From JAWKXU01 sp020446465 (lineage in GTDB: Bacteria; Pseudomonadota; Alphaproteobacteria; Sphingomonadales; Sphingomonadaceae): a DNA stretch of 64,000 nucleotides. The notes under the pieces are model-generated. The model did not search any database. It was not told the origin of the DNA and was given only the letters and a program-made list of their open reading frames with translations. The first letter of the stretch is position 1; each line of letters begins with the position of its first letter. The stretch covers positions 496,001 through 560,000 of the forward strand of contig JAWKXU010000003.1 of NCBI GenBank assembly GCA_041396845.1, written 5' to 3'. This document shows, piece by piece, positions 1 through 8,917 of this stretch. The translations under genes and the position numbers were made by a program.

Positions 1-68
1 TCGGCCCTTACTGGTGCAGTGCCGGTGCCGTCACAGACCAACCCGTTGCGAATAACGATGTCATACAT
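1..68 (-). CDS. Amidohydrolase (D-aminoacylase-like), N-terminal fragment
   Basis: Only the first 22 codons are in the window; the gene runs off the left edge. The visible start reads MYDIVIRNGLVCDGTG, the usual opening of the amidohydrolase superfamily members annotated as N-acyl-D-amino-acid deacylases, where this beta-strand belongs to the small domain ahead of the metal-binding barrel. The ATG at 68 is preceded by a GAGAGAGG ribosome-binding stretch. It is divergent from the GntR-type regulator, with about 180 bp between the two starts. The metal ligands are outside the window, so the substrate class is only a family guess. Confidence 0.65.
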   Translation of the reverse strand, partial: MYDIVIRNGLVCDGTGTAPVRA

Positions 69-157
69 GGCAGCCTCTCTCAATCATGGATCGCACCTCG
101 GCCATTTTCCGCCACACAGCACGCATACATGCGACCTAATGCATCCCGAACATTGAT

Positions 158-171
158 GTCAAACGTTTAAC
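158..171. promoter_or_regulatory. Palindrome, candidate GntR-family operator
   Basis: GTCAAACGTTTAAC is a 14-bp palindrome with one mismatched pair, lying between the divergent amidohydrolase and GntR/FCD genes. A related CGTTTG half-site follows at 188-193, and a possible -35/-10 pair TTGACG-N16-TATCGT lies at 184-211. GntR regulators usually bind short palindromes in their own promoter region, so autoregulation through this site is plausible but inferred from position only. Confidence 0.35.
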
Positions 172-246
172 GGTCAGACCAAATTGACGTTTGCGTAAAA
201 TGTTCTATCGTATATCCGACGCACGATTTGCACGCGGGAGGTGGAA

Positions 247-996
247 GTGGAGAAAAGGACAACGGTCGCAAGTTCCGCCATTTCCAATATCGTCGTGCAG
301 AAAGCATCGGACATTCTGGCATCGCGCCTGCGTCAGCTTATCCTTTCGGGCGAGCTTCGCCCCGGCGACCCTTTGCCAAACGAGCGCGAACTGGTGGAGC
401 AAAGCGGTCTTGGCCGATCATCCGTTCGCGAAGCATTGCGCGAACTGTCGGCAGAAGGGTTGGTATCCACGCGTGGTGGGCGTGGTGGCGGATCATTTGT
501 GACCTTGCCTGACCTCAATTCCATGCGAAAGCCTGTGGAACTGTTCATACAGGCCAACGATGTCAGTTTCGAATCCCTGCTGGACTGTCGCCTGGCCGTG
601 GAGCCGACGCTGGCACGTCTGGCAGCGCTCAATCGCACCGATGAAGAAGCGCAGGAACTGCAAGCCCTTCATGACAAGTTCGCTGCGAGCAGTGACAATG
701 TCGAGGAATATCGCCGTCTCAACCTCGAATGGCACCTCGCGGTCACGCGCGCCAGTCGCAACGCCCCTCTCATCGCCCTTATGGAGGCCATCTCGTCGCC
801 TATCCTCGCATCGTCACAGCCAACAAGCGTCACCACCCAAAAAATTCGCGAAGATACCGTAAAGGTTCACGCCCGCATTCAGGCCGCGATCATGCGGCGC
901 GATGCTGACGAAGCCTTTCGCCTGATGAGCAAACACGTCGAGGCATTTCAGGCGATAAGCTCTGCAAAATCGAAAAATCTGGAGCAAACGCAATGA
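247..996 (+). CDS. GntR family regulator, FadR/FCD type
   Basis: DNA-binding regulator of the FadR subfamily, which binds an operator as a dimer and releases it on binding a small carboxylate or acyl ligand. The winged helix is at about residues 15-80, with the hallmark stretches GELRPGDPLPNERELVE and GRSSVREALREL, followed by GLV and a glycine-rich wing. The rest is an all-helical FCD ligand domain. I chose the GTG at 247 because GGAGG lies about 6 bases upstream; a GTG at 241 is also open but has no spacing to a ribosome site. The stop overlaps the start of the glutathione transferase gene by 4 bp, so the two are cotranscribed. It probably controls itself, the transferase and perhaps the divergent amidohydrolase. 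Confidence 0.9.
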   Translation: MEKRTTVASSAISNIVVQKASDILASRLRQLILSGELRPGDPLPNERELVEQSGLGRSSVREALRELSAEGLVSTRGGRGGGSFVTLPDLNSMRKPVELFIQANDVSFESLLDCRLAVEPTLARLAALNRTDEEAQELQALHDKFAASSDNVEEYRRLNLEWHLAVTRASRNAPLIALMEAISSPILASSQPTSVTTQKIREDTVKVHARIQAAIMRRDADEAFRLMSKHVEAFQAISSAKSKNLEQTQ

Positions 997-1718
997 TTGA
1001 CCTGCATTACGTCGCCACGGCCAACGGTATGAAAGTCGCCATTGCGCTGCAGGAGATGGCGCTCGATTATCGGGTTATCAATTACGACCTGTTTGCCGGT
1101 GCGCACCTCAACGCCCGTTTCAAACAGATCAACCCCAACAACAAGTTACCCGCCATCGTGGACCTTGACCCGACGGACGGGGGTGCCCCTTTCCCCGTGT
1201 TCGAATCCGGTGCGATCCTGCTTTATCTTGCAGAAAAAACCGGACAGTTCCTGCCCGCCGATTCACGGGGGCGCTCAGTCACGCTGCAATGGCTGTTCTG
1301 GCAAATGGCCGGGCTTGGCCCGATGCACGGCCAGGCCCACCATTTTTTGCGCTATGCGCCGGAGCGCTTCGATTATCCCAGCAAACGCTATGCCAATGAA
1401 GCACTGCGATTGCTCAAAGTGCTCGACTACCGTCTTGCACAGGCCGAATATCTCGCCGGAGACGAGTACTCCATTGCCGACATGGCTGTTTGGCCATGGG
1501 TGGGCGGCGCGGCGCTTATCGACATAGATATTGCAGAACTGCCAGCCCTCTCTCGCTGGGTTAAGCAAGTCGGAGAACGGCCTGCAGTCCAGGCCGCAGT
1601 GGAAGGAAAGCAAACTGCTGTACCCGGCGAATACACGCAAAAGCATGCGGTGCTAACGCCAGAGCAGTGGTCCAACATGTTTGGCGAAAACCTGCTGGCC
1701 GCATCAGATATCCGTTAA
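993..1718 (+). CDS. Glutathione S-transferase family protein
   Basis: Cytosolic thiol transferase or disulfide-bond oxidoreductase, 241 aa, resembling the YfcG/YghU group. The N-terminal thioredoxin fold contains NPNNKLPAIVD with the cis-proline, and ESGAILLYLAEKTG, the ESxAI glutathione-binding motif. The C-terminal helical domain has the conserved aspartate in YSIADMAVWPW, the N-capping box of this fold. Its ATG overlaps the regulator's stop, so it is translationally coupled to it. The substrate is unknown; it could be detoxification or a catabolic thiol step. The convergent quinoprotein gene ends 33 bp away. Confidence 0.92.
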   Translation: MIDLHYVATANGMKVAIALQEMALDYRVINYDLFAGAHLNARFKQINPNNKLPAIVDLDPTDGGAPFPVFESGAILLYLAEKTGQFLPADSRGRSVTLQWLFWQMAGLGPMHGQAHHFLRYAPERFDYPSKRYANEALRLLKVLDYRLAQAEYLAGDEYSIADMAVWPWVGGAALIDIDIAELPALSRWVKQVGERPAVQAAVEGKQTAVPGEYTQKHAVLTPEQWSNMFGENLLAASDIR

Positions 1719-1750
1719 GGCATTTTCAGCCAAAGCCTTTCGCCCACGCC

Positions 1751-4078
1751 TCATGGCTTTTCGGGCAAGGCGAATGCCATGACGTAATCACCCACGCCCG
1801 TAGCCAGCGAAGCGCTGCCGCCTGCGGATACAACCACAAACTGCCGTCCGCTTTTCGGGCTGATATAGGTCATCGGTGTCGAATGTGCGCCAACCGGCAA
1901 TTGTGCGCGCCACAGCATCTTGCCTGAATCGAGATCGAATGCCCGCAATGCCCGCTCTTGCGTTGCAGCAATGAAAATCAGGCCAGACCCAGTGGTCATA
2001 GGGCCACCAAGAACCGGAACGCCCATCGGCAGGGGAATATGACTCTTGATGTCGAAAGGCCCACTGTCAGCGCCGGTTCCCAGCGGCTTCTCCCACAGCA
2101 TCTTGCCACTTTCCAGATCGACCACGCCGATCTTGCCGAATGGCGGCTCTGTGCAAGGCACGTCGAGCGGCGAAAGGAACGCCCCTGTCAAAAGGCCGAA
2201 TGGCGTGCCTTCCTGCGGCACGGGCAAGCCGACATGGGCAACGCCATCGTCAGAACGCTTCAACCCCATGGCATCTGCATCCTTGCGGCTGACCATGCTG
2301 GTATAGTTGGCCATGCGGTTCCAGTTGACGATCGCCAGCTTGCGTCCGGGGTTAACCGCAATGCCGCCCCAGTTCACCCCACCCAGGAAACTGGGATAAG
2401 TGATTGACGGTTTGGGATAACCCGGCGGCGTGAATATGCCTTCATACCGTGCCTGGCCGAACTTGATCCTGCACCACATCTGGTCGATCGGCGTCAGCCC
2501 CCACATGATCTGCGGGGTCAGCACGGTGTTGTCAAACGCCGGCAAATCGGGGGAAAATGGCTGGGTCGGAGACAGCCAGTCACCGGGGGCAGGCCCTTGC
2601 GGAACAGGGCGTTCCTCCACCCGTTTAAGCGGCTTTCCATCACGCCGGTCCAGCAGGAACATCTGGCCGCTCTTGGATGTCTGGACAAGCGCGGGAACGA
2701 CCTTGCCATCAATCGGTATGTCGATCAGCGTCGGTTGCGGAGAGACATCGTAATCCCACACATCATGGTGGACGATCTGGAAGTTCCAGCGCGCCTCACC
2801 CGTTTCGATGTCGAGTGCGACAACCCCGGCAGAATACTTTTCAGACCCTTTGGAACGGTGCGCCCCCCAGTAATCCGGGGTCGAGTTACCGGTCGGCAGA
2901 TAAACCATCCCCAGTTCCTCATCACCGCTCATCGGCCCCCAGGAATTGGCAGTACCGCGCGAATATGTCTCGCCCGGCCCCGGCTCACCATGCTCATGCG
3001 GGCGGTCCATGTCCCAGGCCCACACGAAATCGCCGGTCACAGCATCATAGGCACGGATAACGCCTGAAGGCTCGCCCACAAACTGCCCGTCAGCAACCCA
3101 GCCCCCGACCACGATCTTGCCGCGCACGATCGTCGGTGCCGAACTGATATAGTAGTATCCGCTTATGACATCGCCGAGGCCCTTCTTGAGGTTCACGGAG
3201 CCGTTTTCACCAAAATCAGCACAAGGTTTTCCGTCAACCGCATCGACTTCGATCAGGCGACCGTCAACCGTACCCGAAACAATCCGCTTTGCGCAGGTTC
3301 CGGTGGCATCGGGGATTTCATAATACGAAACGCCGCGACAGGCACCGGCAGGCGGGGCGTTGACCTTGGGGTCATATTGCCAGCGACGCGCACCCGTTTC
3401 AGGGTCCAGCGCGATAATGACGTTGGTTGTCGTGCAAAGATAGAGCGTATCGTCGACCATCAAGGGTGTCGCCTCGAAGCCGAGTCCAGTCTGCAAAACC
3501 CCGGTCCGGTATGTCCAGGCAGGTTCAAGTTTGTTTACGTTTGCCTGATTGATCTGCGTCAGTGGGGAAAACCGCGTTCCTGCAAGCACATTGCCATATT
3601 GCCGCCACTCGCCCGCCCCTGTCGGTGCGGCAGCAACTTTCTGGAGGGGCGCCGTTTCAGGTCTGTTGACTGACCAGAGCCACCCACCAAACGCCAGCGC
3701 CACAATGGCAACAACGCCCAGAAACGCTGTCCGCCATGGCCGTATCCAGGGCCAAAAAACCCACACCGCCAGAACAAGCGGCGCAACAAGGCGGCTCTGC
3801 AAGCTCCAGGGGTTCAGCCCCCCTTCCCAGAGCGCCCAGACAAATGTGCCCACGAGCATAAGGGCATAAACAGCCATTGCGCGCGAATCACCACGAAGTG
3901 CGAACCATGCAGTCGCAGCCACTGCCAGACCGGCAAGAAGGTAATAAATGGTTCCGCCCAGCAAGGCCAACTGTGCGCCGCCGATAACCAGCGCCAGCGC
4001 TATCAGGCCAAGGATAATGGCAAGCACAATGCGAGGTTTACCCCGCGCGCGAACGCCGGCTTCAGCCCTGGTATCCAT
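1751..4078 (-). CDS. Membrane-bound PQQ-dependent dehydrogenase (A)
   Basis: Quinoprotein of the glucose/quinate/shikimate dehydrogenase family, 775 aa from the ATG at 4078, which has GGAGAAGGA just upstream; a longer frame to 4114 lacks such a site. About five hydrophobic helices fill residues 17-137 and anchor the protein and bind ubiquinone in this family. The rest is a periplasmic eight-bladed PQQ propeller with repeated W-motifs such as ARRWQYDPK and GKMLWRAQLP. The family motif VHHDVWDYD, carrying the catalytic aspartate, is near residue 436. Substrates are polyols, sugars or alicyclic acids; this one cannot be assigned. It lies 66 bp downstream of paralogue B on the same strand, so the two probably form an operon. 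Confidence 0.9.
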   Translation of the reverse strand: MDTRAEAGVRARGKPRIVLAIILGLIALALVIGGAQLALLGGTIYYLLAGLAVAATAWFALRGDSRAMAVYALMLVGTFVWALWEGGLNPWSLQSRLVAPLVLAVWVFWPWIRPWRTAFLGVVAIVALAFGGWLWSVNRPETAPLQKVAAAPTGAGEWRQYGNVLAGTRFSPLTQINQANVNKLEPAWTYRTGVLQTGLGFEATPLMVDDTLYLCTTTNVIIALDPETGARRWQYDPKVNAPPAGACRGVSYYEIPDATGTCAKRIVSGTVDGRLIEVDAVDGKPCADFGENGSVNLKKGLGDVISGYYYISSAPTIVRGKIVVGGWVADGQFVGEPSGVIRAYDAVTGDFVWAWDMDRPHEHGEPGPGETYSRGTANSWGPMSGDEELGMVYLPTGNSTPDYWGAHRSKGSEKYSAGVVALDIETGEARWNFQIVHHDVWDYDVSPQPTLIDIPIDGKVVPALVQTSKSGQMFLLDRRDGKPLKRVEERPVPQGPAPGDWLSPTQPFSPDLPAFDNTVLTPQIMWGLTPIDQMWCRIKFGQARYEGIFTPPGYPKPSITYPSFLGGVNWGGIAVNPGRKLAIVNWNRMANYTSMVSRKDADAMGLKRSDDGVAHVGLPVPQEGTPFGLLTGAFLSPLDVPCTEPPFGKIGVVDLESGKMLWEKPLGTGADSGPFDIKSHIPLPMGVPVLGGPMTTGSGLIFIAATQERALRAFDLDSGKMLWRAQLPVGAHSTPMTYISPKSGRQFVVVSAGGSASLATGVGDYVMAFALPEKP

Positions 4079-4144
4079 TATTCCTTCTCCCGGCCCAGCA
4101 GGCCAATGTCGCAATCACAATCGCCCGGTTATTCGGGTAAGTTA

Positions 4145-6559
4145 TTATTTAGGCAGTGCAAAAGCGACCATGATATTCTTTTCATTGGTTGCCAGCGCCC
4201 CGCTGCCACCCGCTGCGATAACGACATATTGCCTGCCATCGCGCCCGACATAAGTCATGGGGTTGGCATTACCATTGGCAGGCAGGTCTGCCCGCCACAG
4301 CAACTTACCTGTGTTTGAATCATAGGCTCTTATGCGCTTGTCAGGCGTCGAGGCGATGAACGTCAGCCCGCTTGCTGTCGTCATGGTCCCGCCTACCGAA
4401 GGCAGGCCAATCGTAAAGGGAAGATGCGATGCAATGCCAAGCGGCCCCATCCTGTCCGCCGTACCAATCGGGCGTTGCCATACGATCTTGCGGGTCTTGA
4501 GGTCGAGCGCCGCCAGTTCGCCCATTGGCGGCTGGAGGCAAGGCACCTGCAAGGGGGACAGCAGCGTACCATTCAGCACCGCATAACGCGCGCCGAATTG
4601 CGGCACACCTGCGCGCACGGCTTCGGGTGAACTGACGACGCCCTTGCCAGCCGGCTTCATCCCTAAAGCTGCTGCTTCTTTGGGCGTGATCAACTTGGAC
4701 CGGGTCGGTAGCCTGTTCGAACTGACGAGCAACCGCCCGGACTTCTTGTCGACCGAGAAGCTGCCCCAGTTTACGCCGCCCGCAAAGCCGGGATATTGCA
4801 GCGAACCCTGCAGGCTAGGCGGCGTATAGCGACCATCATAGCGCAGACTCTTGAACGTGATGCGGCACCAGAGCTGGTCAAACGGCGTCAACCCCCACAT
4901 CTGGCTTTCCGTCAGGCGCTGACCTGCGAAGTTCGGCATTTCAGGCGAAAACGGCTGTGTCGGTGACGCCTTTTCACCGGGGCCAGCACGACCGGGCACT
5001 TTTTCTTCGACGATCGGTGACAGCGGTTTGCCCGTGCGCCGGTCCAGCACGAAAGTCTCACCTGTCTTGGCGATACTGATAAGTGCAGGGACATTCTTGC
5101 CGTTCACCGGGAAGTCGGTCAGCACCGGCTGGGATGCGATATCATAGTCCCAAATGTCGTGATGAACGGTCTGGAACATCCAGCGCAGTTCTCCCGTCTT
5201 GTTGTCGAGTGCGAGGATCGCGTTGGAGAACTTTTCTCCCGATTTGGTCCGCTCACCGCCATAGTAATCCGGGGTGGCGACACCCATCGGAACATAGACC
5301 AGCCCCAGCGCTTCGTCCGTGCTGGATACAGACCAGCTATTGGGAGAGCCCGGAACGTATGTTTCATCGTCCGCAAGCGGAGCAGTGCGGTCCGGGTCAG
5401 CCGGATCAAAATCCCACATCTGCTTGCCTGTCTTCAGGTCGAATGCACGAATCACGCCCGATGGCTGCCGCAAAAGCTGCCCGTCAAAACCATAGGAACC
5501 AAGCACAATGACAGAGCCCGAAACAGTCGGCGCCGAGGTGTAGTAGAAATACAATTTGTCGTGCGGGGTGATGTTCTTGCGCAGATCGACCGCACCATTG
5601 ACGCCAAAATCCTCGCAAGGCTTGCCCGTTTCGGCATCGACCGCCAGCAGGCGCGCGTCGATCGTGCCGGTGTAGATGCGCTTCAAACACGCCGGTTGTG
5701 GCCCATCGTTCGATGCAGGCGCGGCAATCGCGCCGCGCTCAACCAGGTCCGCATAAGCGACACCACGGCAATTCGCGAACAGCACACCCTGATCGTCAAC
5801 GGGCGGATCATGCCGCCAGATTTCCTTGCCGCTGACAGGGTCAAGCGCAAACAGGACGTTATGCGGCGTACAGCCGAACAGCTTGTTCCCGATTTTCAAC
5901 GGTGTCACTTCAAAAGCCAGAGCAGCCGCACCACCGGGTCGAGGTGCAGCGCCAGTTTCGTATGTCCAGGCCAGTTCAAGCGCACCGACATTGGCAGGGG
6001 TAATCTGCGCAGCCTCGGCAAAGCGTTCGCCGCCCTGATTATCACCCCAGGCAAGCCATTCCGTGGGCGCGGCATCGAAGGCAAGGTTGGAAAGATCAGC
6101 TTTGCCATCCGGCGCGCCGGGGTTGACGATCAACACAGAGATAACGCCGACAACAATGACCGCGATGATACCCAGCAACGCCCTGCCTGCAATGCAGCCA
6201 CCATCCCGATAGCCGAGATAGCGCGCGACAGGAGGCAGAAGAAAGAACAGGCCAAAACCGGTCAGCAGTGCGACGCGCGGGACCATGGCCCAGCCATTTC
6301 CACCCGTTTCCCACAAAGCCCAGATCCATGTGATCGCAATCAGCGCAAGGTAGAGATAGGCGGAAACTTTCCGGCCACGCCACAAGAGCACAGCGACCGC
6401 CAACAAGGCAAGTCCGGCCAGAACATAATAGGCAGAACCGCCCAAAGTCAGCAGCTTGACGCCCCCTGCAGTCAACCCCAGGCCGCCCAGTGCCAGAACC
6501 AACGCCAGAATGCGTGCAAGGATTCCGGCGCCTTTGCCGGCTGGCTTGCTTTCAGTCAT
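4145..6559 (-). CDS. Membrane-bound PQQ-dependent dehydrogenase (B)
   Basis: Second paralogue, 804 aa, with the same plan: an N-terminal membrane domain of about five helices to residue ~155, then a periplasmic PQQ propeller. The motif VHHDIWDYD is near residue 465, and late W-motifs include GKLLWRADLP. The start is the ATG at 6559 with a GGGATTGAGG leader; a TTG two codons upstream is unlikely. It is the first gene of the pair B-A and is divergent from the AraC-type regulator. Compared with A and C it is the most diverged, carrying insertions such as the stretch around FANCRGVAYADLVERG. Electrons would pass to ubiquinone. No PQQ synthesis genes are in the window. Confidence 0.9.
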   Translation of the reverse strand: MTESKPAGKGAGILARILALVLALGGLGLTAGGVKLLTLGGSAYYVLAGLALLAVAVLLWRGRKVSAYLYLALIAITWIWALWETGGNGWAMVPRVALLTGFGLFFLLPPVARYLGYRDGGCIAGRALLGIIAVIVVGVISVLIVNPGAPDGKADLSNLAFDAAPTEWLAWGDNQGGERFAEAAQITPANVGALELAWTYETGAAPRPGGAAALAFEVTPLKIGNKLFGCTPHNVLFALDPVSGKEIWRHDPPVDDQGVLFANCRGVAYADLVERGAIAAPASNDGPQPACLKRIYTGTIDARLLAVDAETGKPCEDFGVNGAVDLRKNITPHDKLYFYYTSAPTVSGSVIVLGSYGFDGQLLRQPSGVIRAFDLKTGKQMWDFDPADPDRTAPLADDETYVPGSPNSWSVSSTDEALGLVYVPMGVATPDYYGGERTKSGEKFSNAILALDNKTGELRWMFQTVHHDIWDYDIASQPVLTDFPVNGKNVPALISIAKTGETFVLDRRTGKPLSPIVEEKVPGRAGPGEKASPTQPFSPEMPNFAGQRLTESQMWGLTPFDQLWCRITFKSLRYDGRYTPPSLQGSLQYPGFAGGVNWGSFSVDKKSGRLLVSSNRLPTRSKLITPKEAAALGMKPAGKGVVSSPEAVRAGVPQFGARYAVLNGTLLSPLQVPCLQPPMGELAALDLKTRKIVWQRPIGTADRMGPLGIASHLPFTIGLPSVGGTMTTASGLTFIASTPDKRIRAYDSNTGKLLWRADLPANGNANPMTYVGRDGRQYVVIAAGGSGALATNEKNIMVAFALPK

Positions 6560-6993
6560 CCTCAATCCCTTTCCCGTGCTGTCTGCTCACAGCTGCGCCT
6601 TCATTACACAAAGCCGAACAAACCTCGAGAAGATATTTCATCTGTGCACAATCTGTTGCACACGCCGGAAGCATTGTTCGTTACGTTCGTTACCGCAGAT
6701 ACTGCAAGAAGTGTGGATGATCGCGCACCACGGCCATGAATGGATCATTGGCATTGCAACAGAAAACCGAAATCCTGTCGGACCCGGTCGCATGTCGTTC
6801 CTCGATGCAGCCGGAAGGATTCAACCGTTCCCACGGCCTGCAAGAGGTGCCGATACGTTGACCGCACTGGGGCAGACTTATACGTTCAGGCGCATATAAG
6901 GTAAGAGCGCGAAAGTCGGCAAAACTGCTCGCTGAGGATGCAGGCTGAACCGCGCATACAAAAAGATGCGCTGTACACAGTGCGGAGAGAGAC
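6560..6993. other. 434-bp divergent intergenic region
   Basis: This stretch separates the quinoprotein B-A operon from the AraC-type gene and must hold both promoters. Open frames across it show no recognisable protein character or ribosome-binding sites, so I treat it as non-coding. The only distinct signal is a tandem 9-bp direct repeat, listed separately. I cannot place a convincing -35/-10 pair. Confidence 0.6.
6676..6693. promoter_or_regulatory. Tandem 9-bp direct repeat, candidate AraC site
   Basis: GTTCGTTAC occurs twice back to back. AraC/XylS regulators typically bind direct repeats near their targets, and the adjacent gene encodes one. The repeat is about 120 bp upstream of the quinoprotein B start and 300 bp upstream of the regulator start, so quinoprotein control is the more likely role. 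The spacing of two half-sites is shorter than the usual 21 bp, which weakens the case. Confidence 0.3.
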
Positions 6994-7893
6994 ATGGCTT
7001 ACAGGACAGGGCCGGAACGCGCGCCGGAATACGACTGGTTTCGTGACACATGGGAACTTCTCTCACCCGCTTCGCATTCCTGCCAGATCGAACAAAGCCA
7101 TCGTCGTATCGCGGGATGCTTTTTCGCCGACTCGAAAATCAGCAATTGTGCAGCACGACGTGGCGAGAAAGAAATCGAACGAACGCCGGAAGATGGGCTA
7201 TATATCACACTTTATAGCCAGGGCAGCTTGCGCTTCCGCTCACGGGATGCAGAGTCCGTCCTCAGAGCTGGCGACATCCTGCTGTGGGAAACCGGCACGA
7301 AGGGTGCCTTTGATTGCCGGGATAGCGCCACAGGCCAGACAATTCTCTTCCCGCGCAATATGCTGGAACGGCGGCTGGGTAAATCACAGCGTTTGTCTGC
7401 AATACAACCAGACCCCCGTGACCCCAGAACAGCACTTATGCGTTCCCATTTCCAGGCATTGCATCAGCTTGCAGGGCACACAGACGAGTCAGTGCTGCGG
7501 GCACTGCTCGAAACCTCGCTGGACCTTGCCTATCTGTGCCTTGTTCGCGATGGCGATATCGCAGATGATCAGCCTGCATATACCGCCATTGAACGAGATA
7601 TTGCAGAGCACCTTGCCTCTGATGACTTGTCTCCACTGGCTACTGCACAACGTCTGGGGATGAGCGTCAGGCGATTGCAGCAGATTCTCTATGCACGCGG
7701 CACGACATTCACGGGGCTGGTTGCCGAACTGCGGGTAGAACGCGCGTCAGAAATGCTTCGTTCACCTGCTTTCTGCAGCCACTCGATCAGCGAAATCGCC
7801 TTGTCGCTCGGCTTTTATGACAGCGCCCATTTCTCCAACACTTTCAAGAGAAACAAAGGCATTTCTCCGCGCCAGTATCGCAAGCTGCATTGA
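6994..7893 (+). CDS. AraC/XylS family transcriptional regulator
   Basis: 299-aa activator with an N-terminal AraC-binding-like cupin domain (residues ~20-180, with DGLYITLYSQGSLRF and LRAGDILLWETG) and two C-terminal helix-turn-helix units (residues ~200-299). The first HTH contains LSPLATAQRLGMSVRRLQQ. The second has the family signature ISEIALSLGFYDSAHFSNTF, followed by KGISPRQYRKLH. The ATG has GAGAGAGAC upstream. It is divergent from two quinoprotein genes and upstream of the dioxygenase and P450 genes in the same direction, so it may control either side. The ligand is probably an intermediate of the local pathway (inference). Confidence 0.92.
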   Translation: MAYRTGPERAPEYDWFRDTWELLSPASHSCQIEQSHRRIAGCFFADSKISNCAARRGEKEIERTPEDGLYITLYSQGSLRFRSRDAESVLRAGDILLWETGTKGAFDCRDSATGQTILFPRNMLERRLGKSQRLSAIQPDPRDPRTALMRSHFQALHQLAGHTDESVLRALLETSLDLAYLCLVRDGDIADDQPAYTAIERDIAEHLASDDLSPLATAQRLGMSVRRLQQILYARGTTFTGLVAELRVERASEMLRSPAFCSHSISEIALSLGFYDSAHFSNTFKRNKGISPRQYRKLH

Positions 7894-8028
7894 ACTTTCA
7901 CAACCCGAATACTTACAAGAAATTTGCGCGCCTTTCCAATACAGGCCAGCGCTTTGCAGTTAGTCTCTCCCTGTTCAGCAGGCCGCTGGCCGATGGCGCA
8001 CGGTCGAAAACTGGTGAGAGGACAAACA

Positions 8029-8904
8029 ATGGCAACCAATCCTGACCTGGGGCACTATTCACCATACAAAGCGCGATTTGACGAAGATGGCGTGGTCCTG
8101 ATCCCCGGCGCATTGAACGAGGCGGAAATGAGCCTGCTCGAACAATGCTATGAATCCCATTTCAATGCCGACAAGCAACTGGCCGAGCGGATGTATGGCG
8201 ATGGCAAGGATGAAATATACTTCCTGACCGACAACACTATCCGCGCAGGTGAGCGTTACCAGCGCCTGATGGCTGAAACGCGAATTGCTGATATCGCGCA
8301 GGATTTGTTCGGCGGCCACGACACGTATTATTATCTGGAGCAGATGTGGAACAAGACAGGCGGCGCGCGCCGCACGGCCTGGCATCAGGACACGGCCTAT
8401 ATCCCGTTCAAAGGCCCAGGGCTTGTCATTTTCTGGATTCCGCTGGAACCTCTTTATGCCGAAAACGTGCTGGAGGTGATCCGCAGATCGCACAAGCAGA
8501 CGCTTTTCAACGCTCCGATGTATGATCCCAAGGACCATACCGAACCACTTTATGATGAACGCGACCTTCCGCGCATCCCCAATATAGAAAACGAGCGCGA
8601 AAAATGGGATATCTTCTCGACGCCCATGCAGCGCGGAGATGTGCTGGCCTTTCACCCCGGTTGCATTCATGGCGGCGCTCCTACACGCCCCGATCAGGTC
8701 CGCCGCAGCTATACCTTCCGGTTCTTTTCCGACGAGGCCTGGTTCAGTCCATTGCCCGGCAAGCGTGACCTTGGCCAAAACAGGTTTTCCAACCAGCGGC
8801 AGGATACCGACGACCGGATTGTGCTAAAGGGATTTGAACAGCTCAAGCCGGGCGATCTGCTTTGCCAAAGCAATGAATGGGAACGCGTCCGTGCAGCAGT
8901 CTGA
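8029..8904 (+). CDS. Phytanoyl-CoA dioxygenase family oxygenase
   Basis: Non-haem Fe(II)/2-oxoglutarate-dependent hydroxylase, 291 aa. The 2-His-1-carboxylate triad is visible: H119 and D121 in AWHQDTAYIPF, and the distal histidine near residue 214 in FHPGCIHGGA. An arginine suited to 2-oxoglutarate binding follows in the RRSYTFRFF stretch. The start at 8029 has GAGAGG upstream; an open frame extends to 7924 without a ribosome site. The P450 gene begins 13 bp after its stop, so the two oxygenases are cotranscribed and probably act on one substrate. The 135-bp leader contains an 8-bp inverted repeat (GGCCAGCG at 7945, CGCTGGCC at 7985). The substrate is unknown; a hydrophobic acid or its CoA ester is a family guess. 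Confidence 0.88.
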   Translation: MATNPDLGHYSPYKARFDEDGVVLIPGALNEAEMSLLEQCYESHFNADKQLAERMYGDGKDEIYFLTDNTIRAGERYQRLMAETRIADIAQDLFGGHDTYYYLEQMWNKTGGARRTAWHQDTAYIPFKGPGLVIFWIPLEPLYAENVLEVIRRSHKQTLFNAPMYDPKDHTEPLYDERDLPRIPNIENEREKWDIFSTPMQRGDVLAFHPGCIHGGAPTRPDQVRRSYTFRFFSDEAWFSPLPGKRDLGQNRFSNQRQDTDDRIVLKGFEQLKPGDLLCQSNEWERVRAAV

Positions 8905-8917
8905 GAAAGCCGGGACC

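Noticed and set aside
1719..1750. AAGGC/GCCTT hairpin between the glutathione transferase and quinoprotein A genes
   Set aside because: Only 5 bp of stem and no T tract; not distinguishable from chance.
5159..6739. Open frame of about 526 codons on the plus strand
   Set aside because: Antisense to quinoprotein B, whose family motifs are unmistakable. Composition is that of a GC-rich shadow frame with no protein family character.
6690..6995. Minus-strand 101-codon frame in the AraC-quinoprotein gap
   Set aside because: No ribosome site, no family features and it crosses the AraC start; treated as non-coding.
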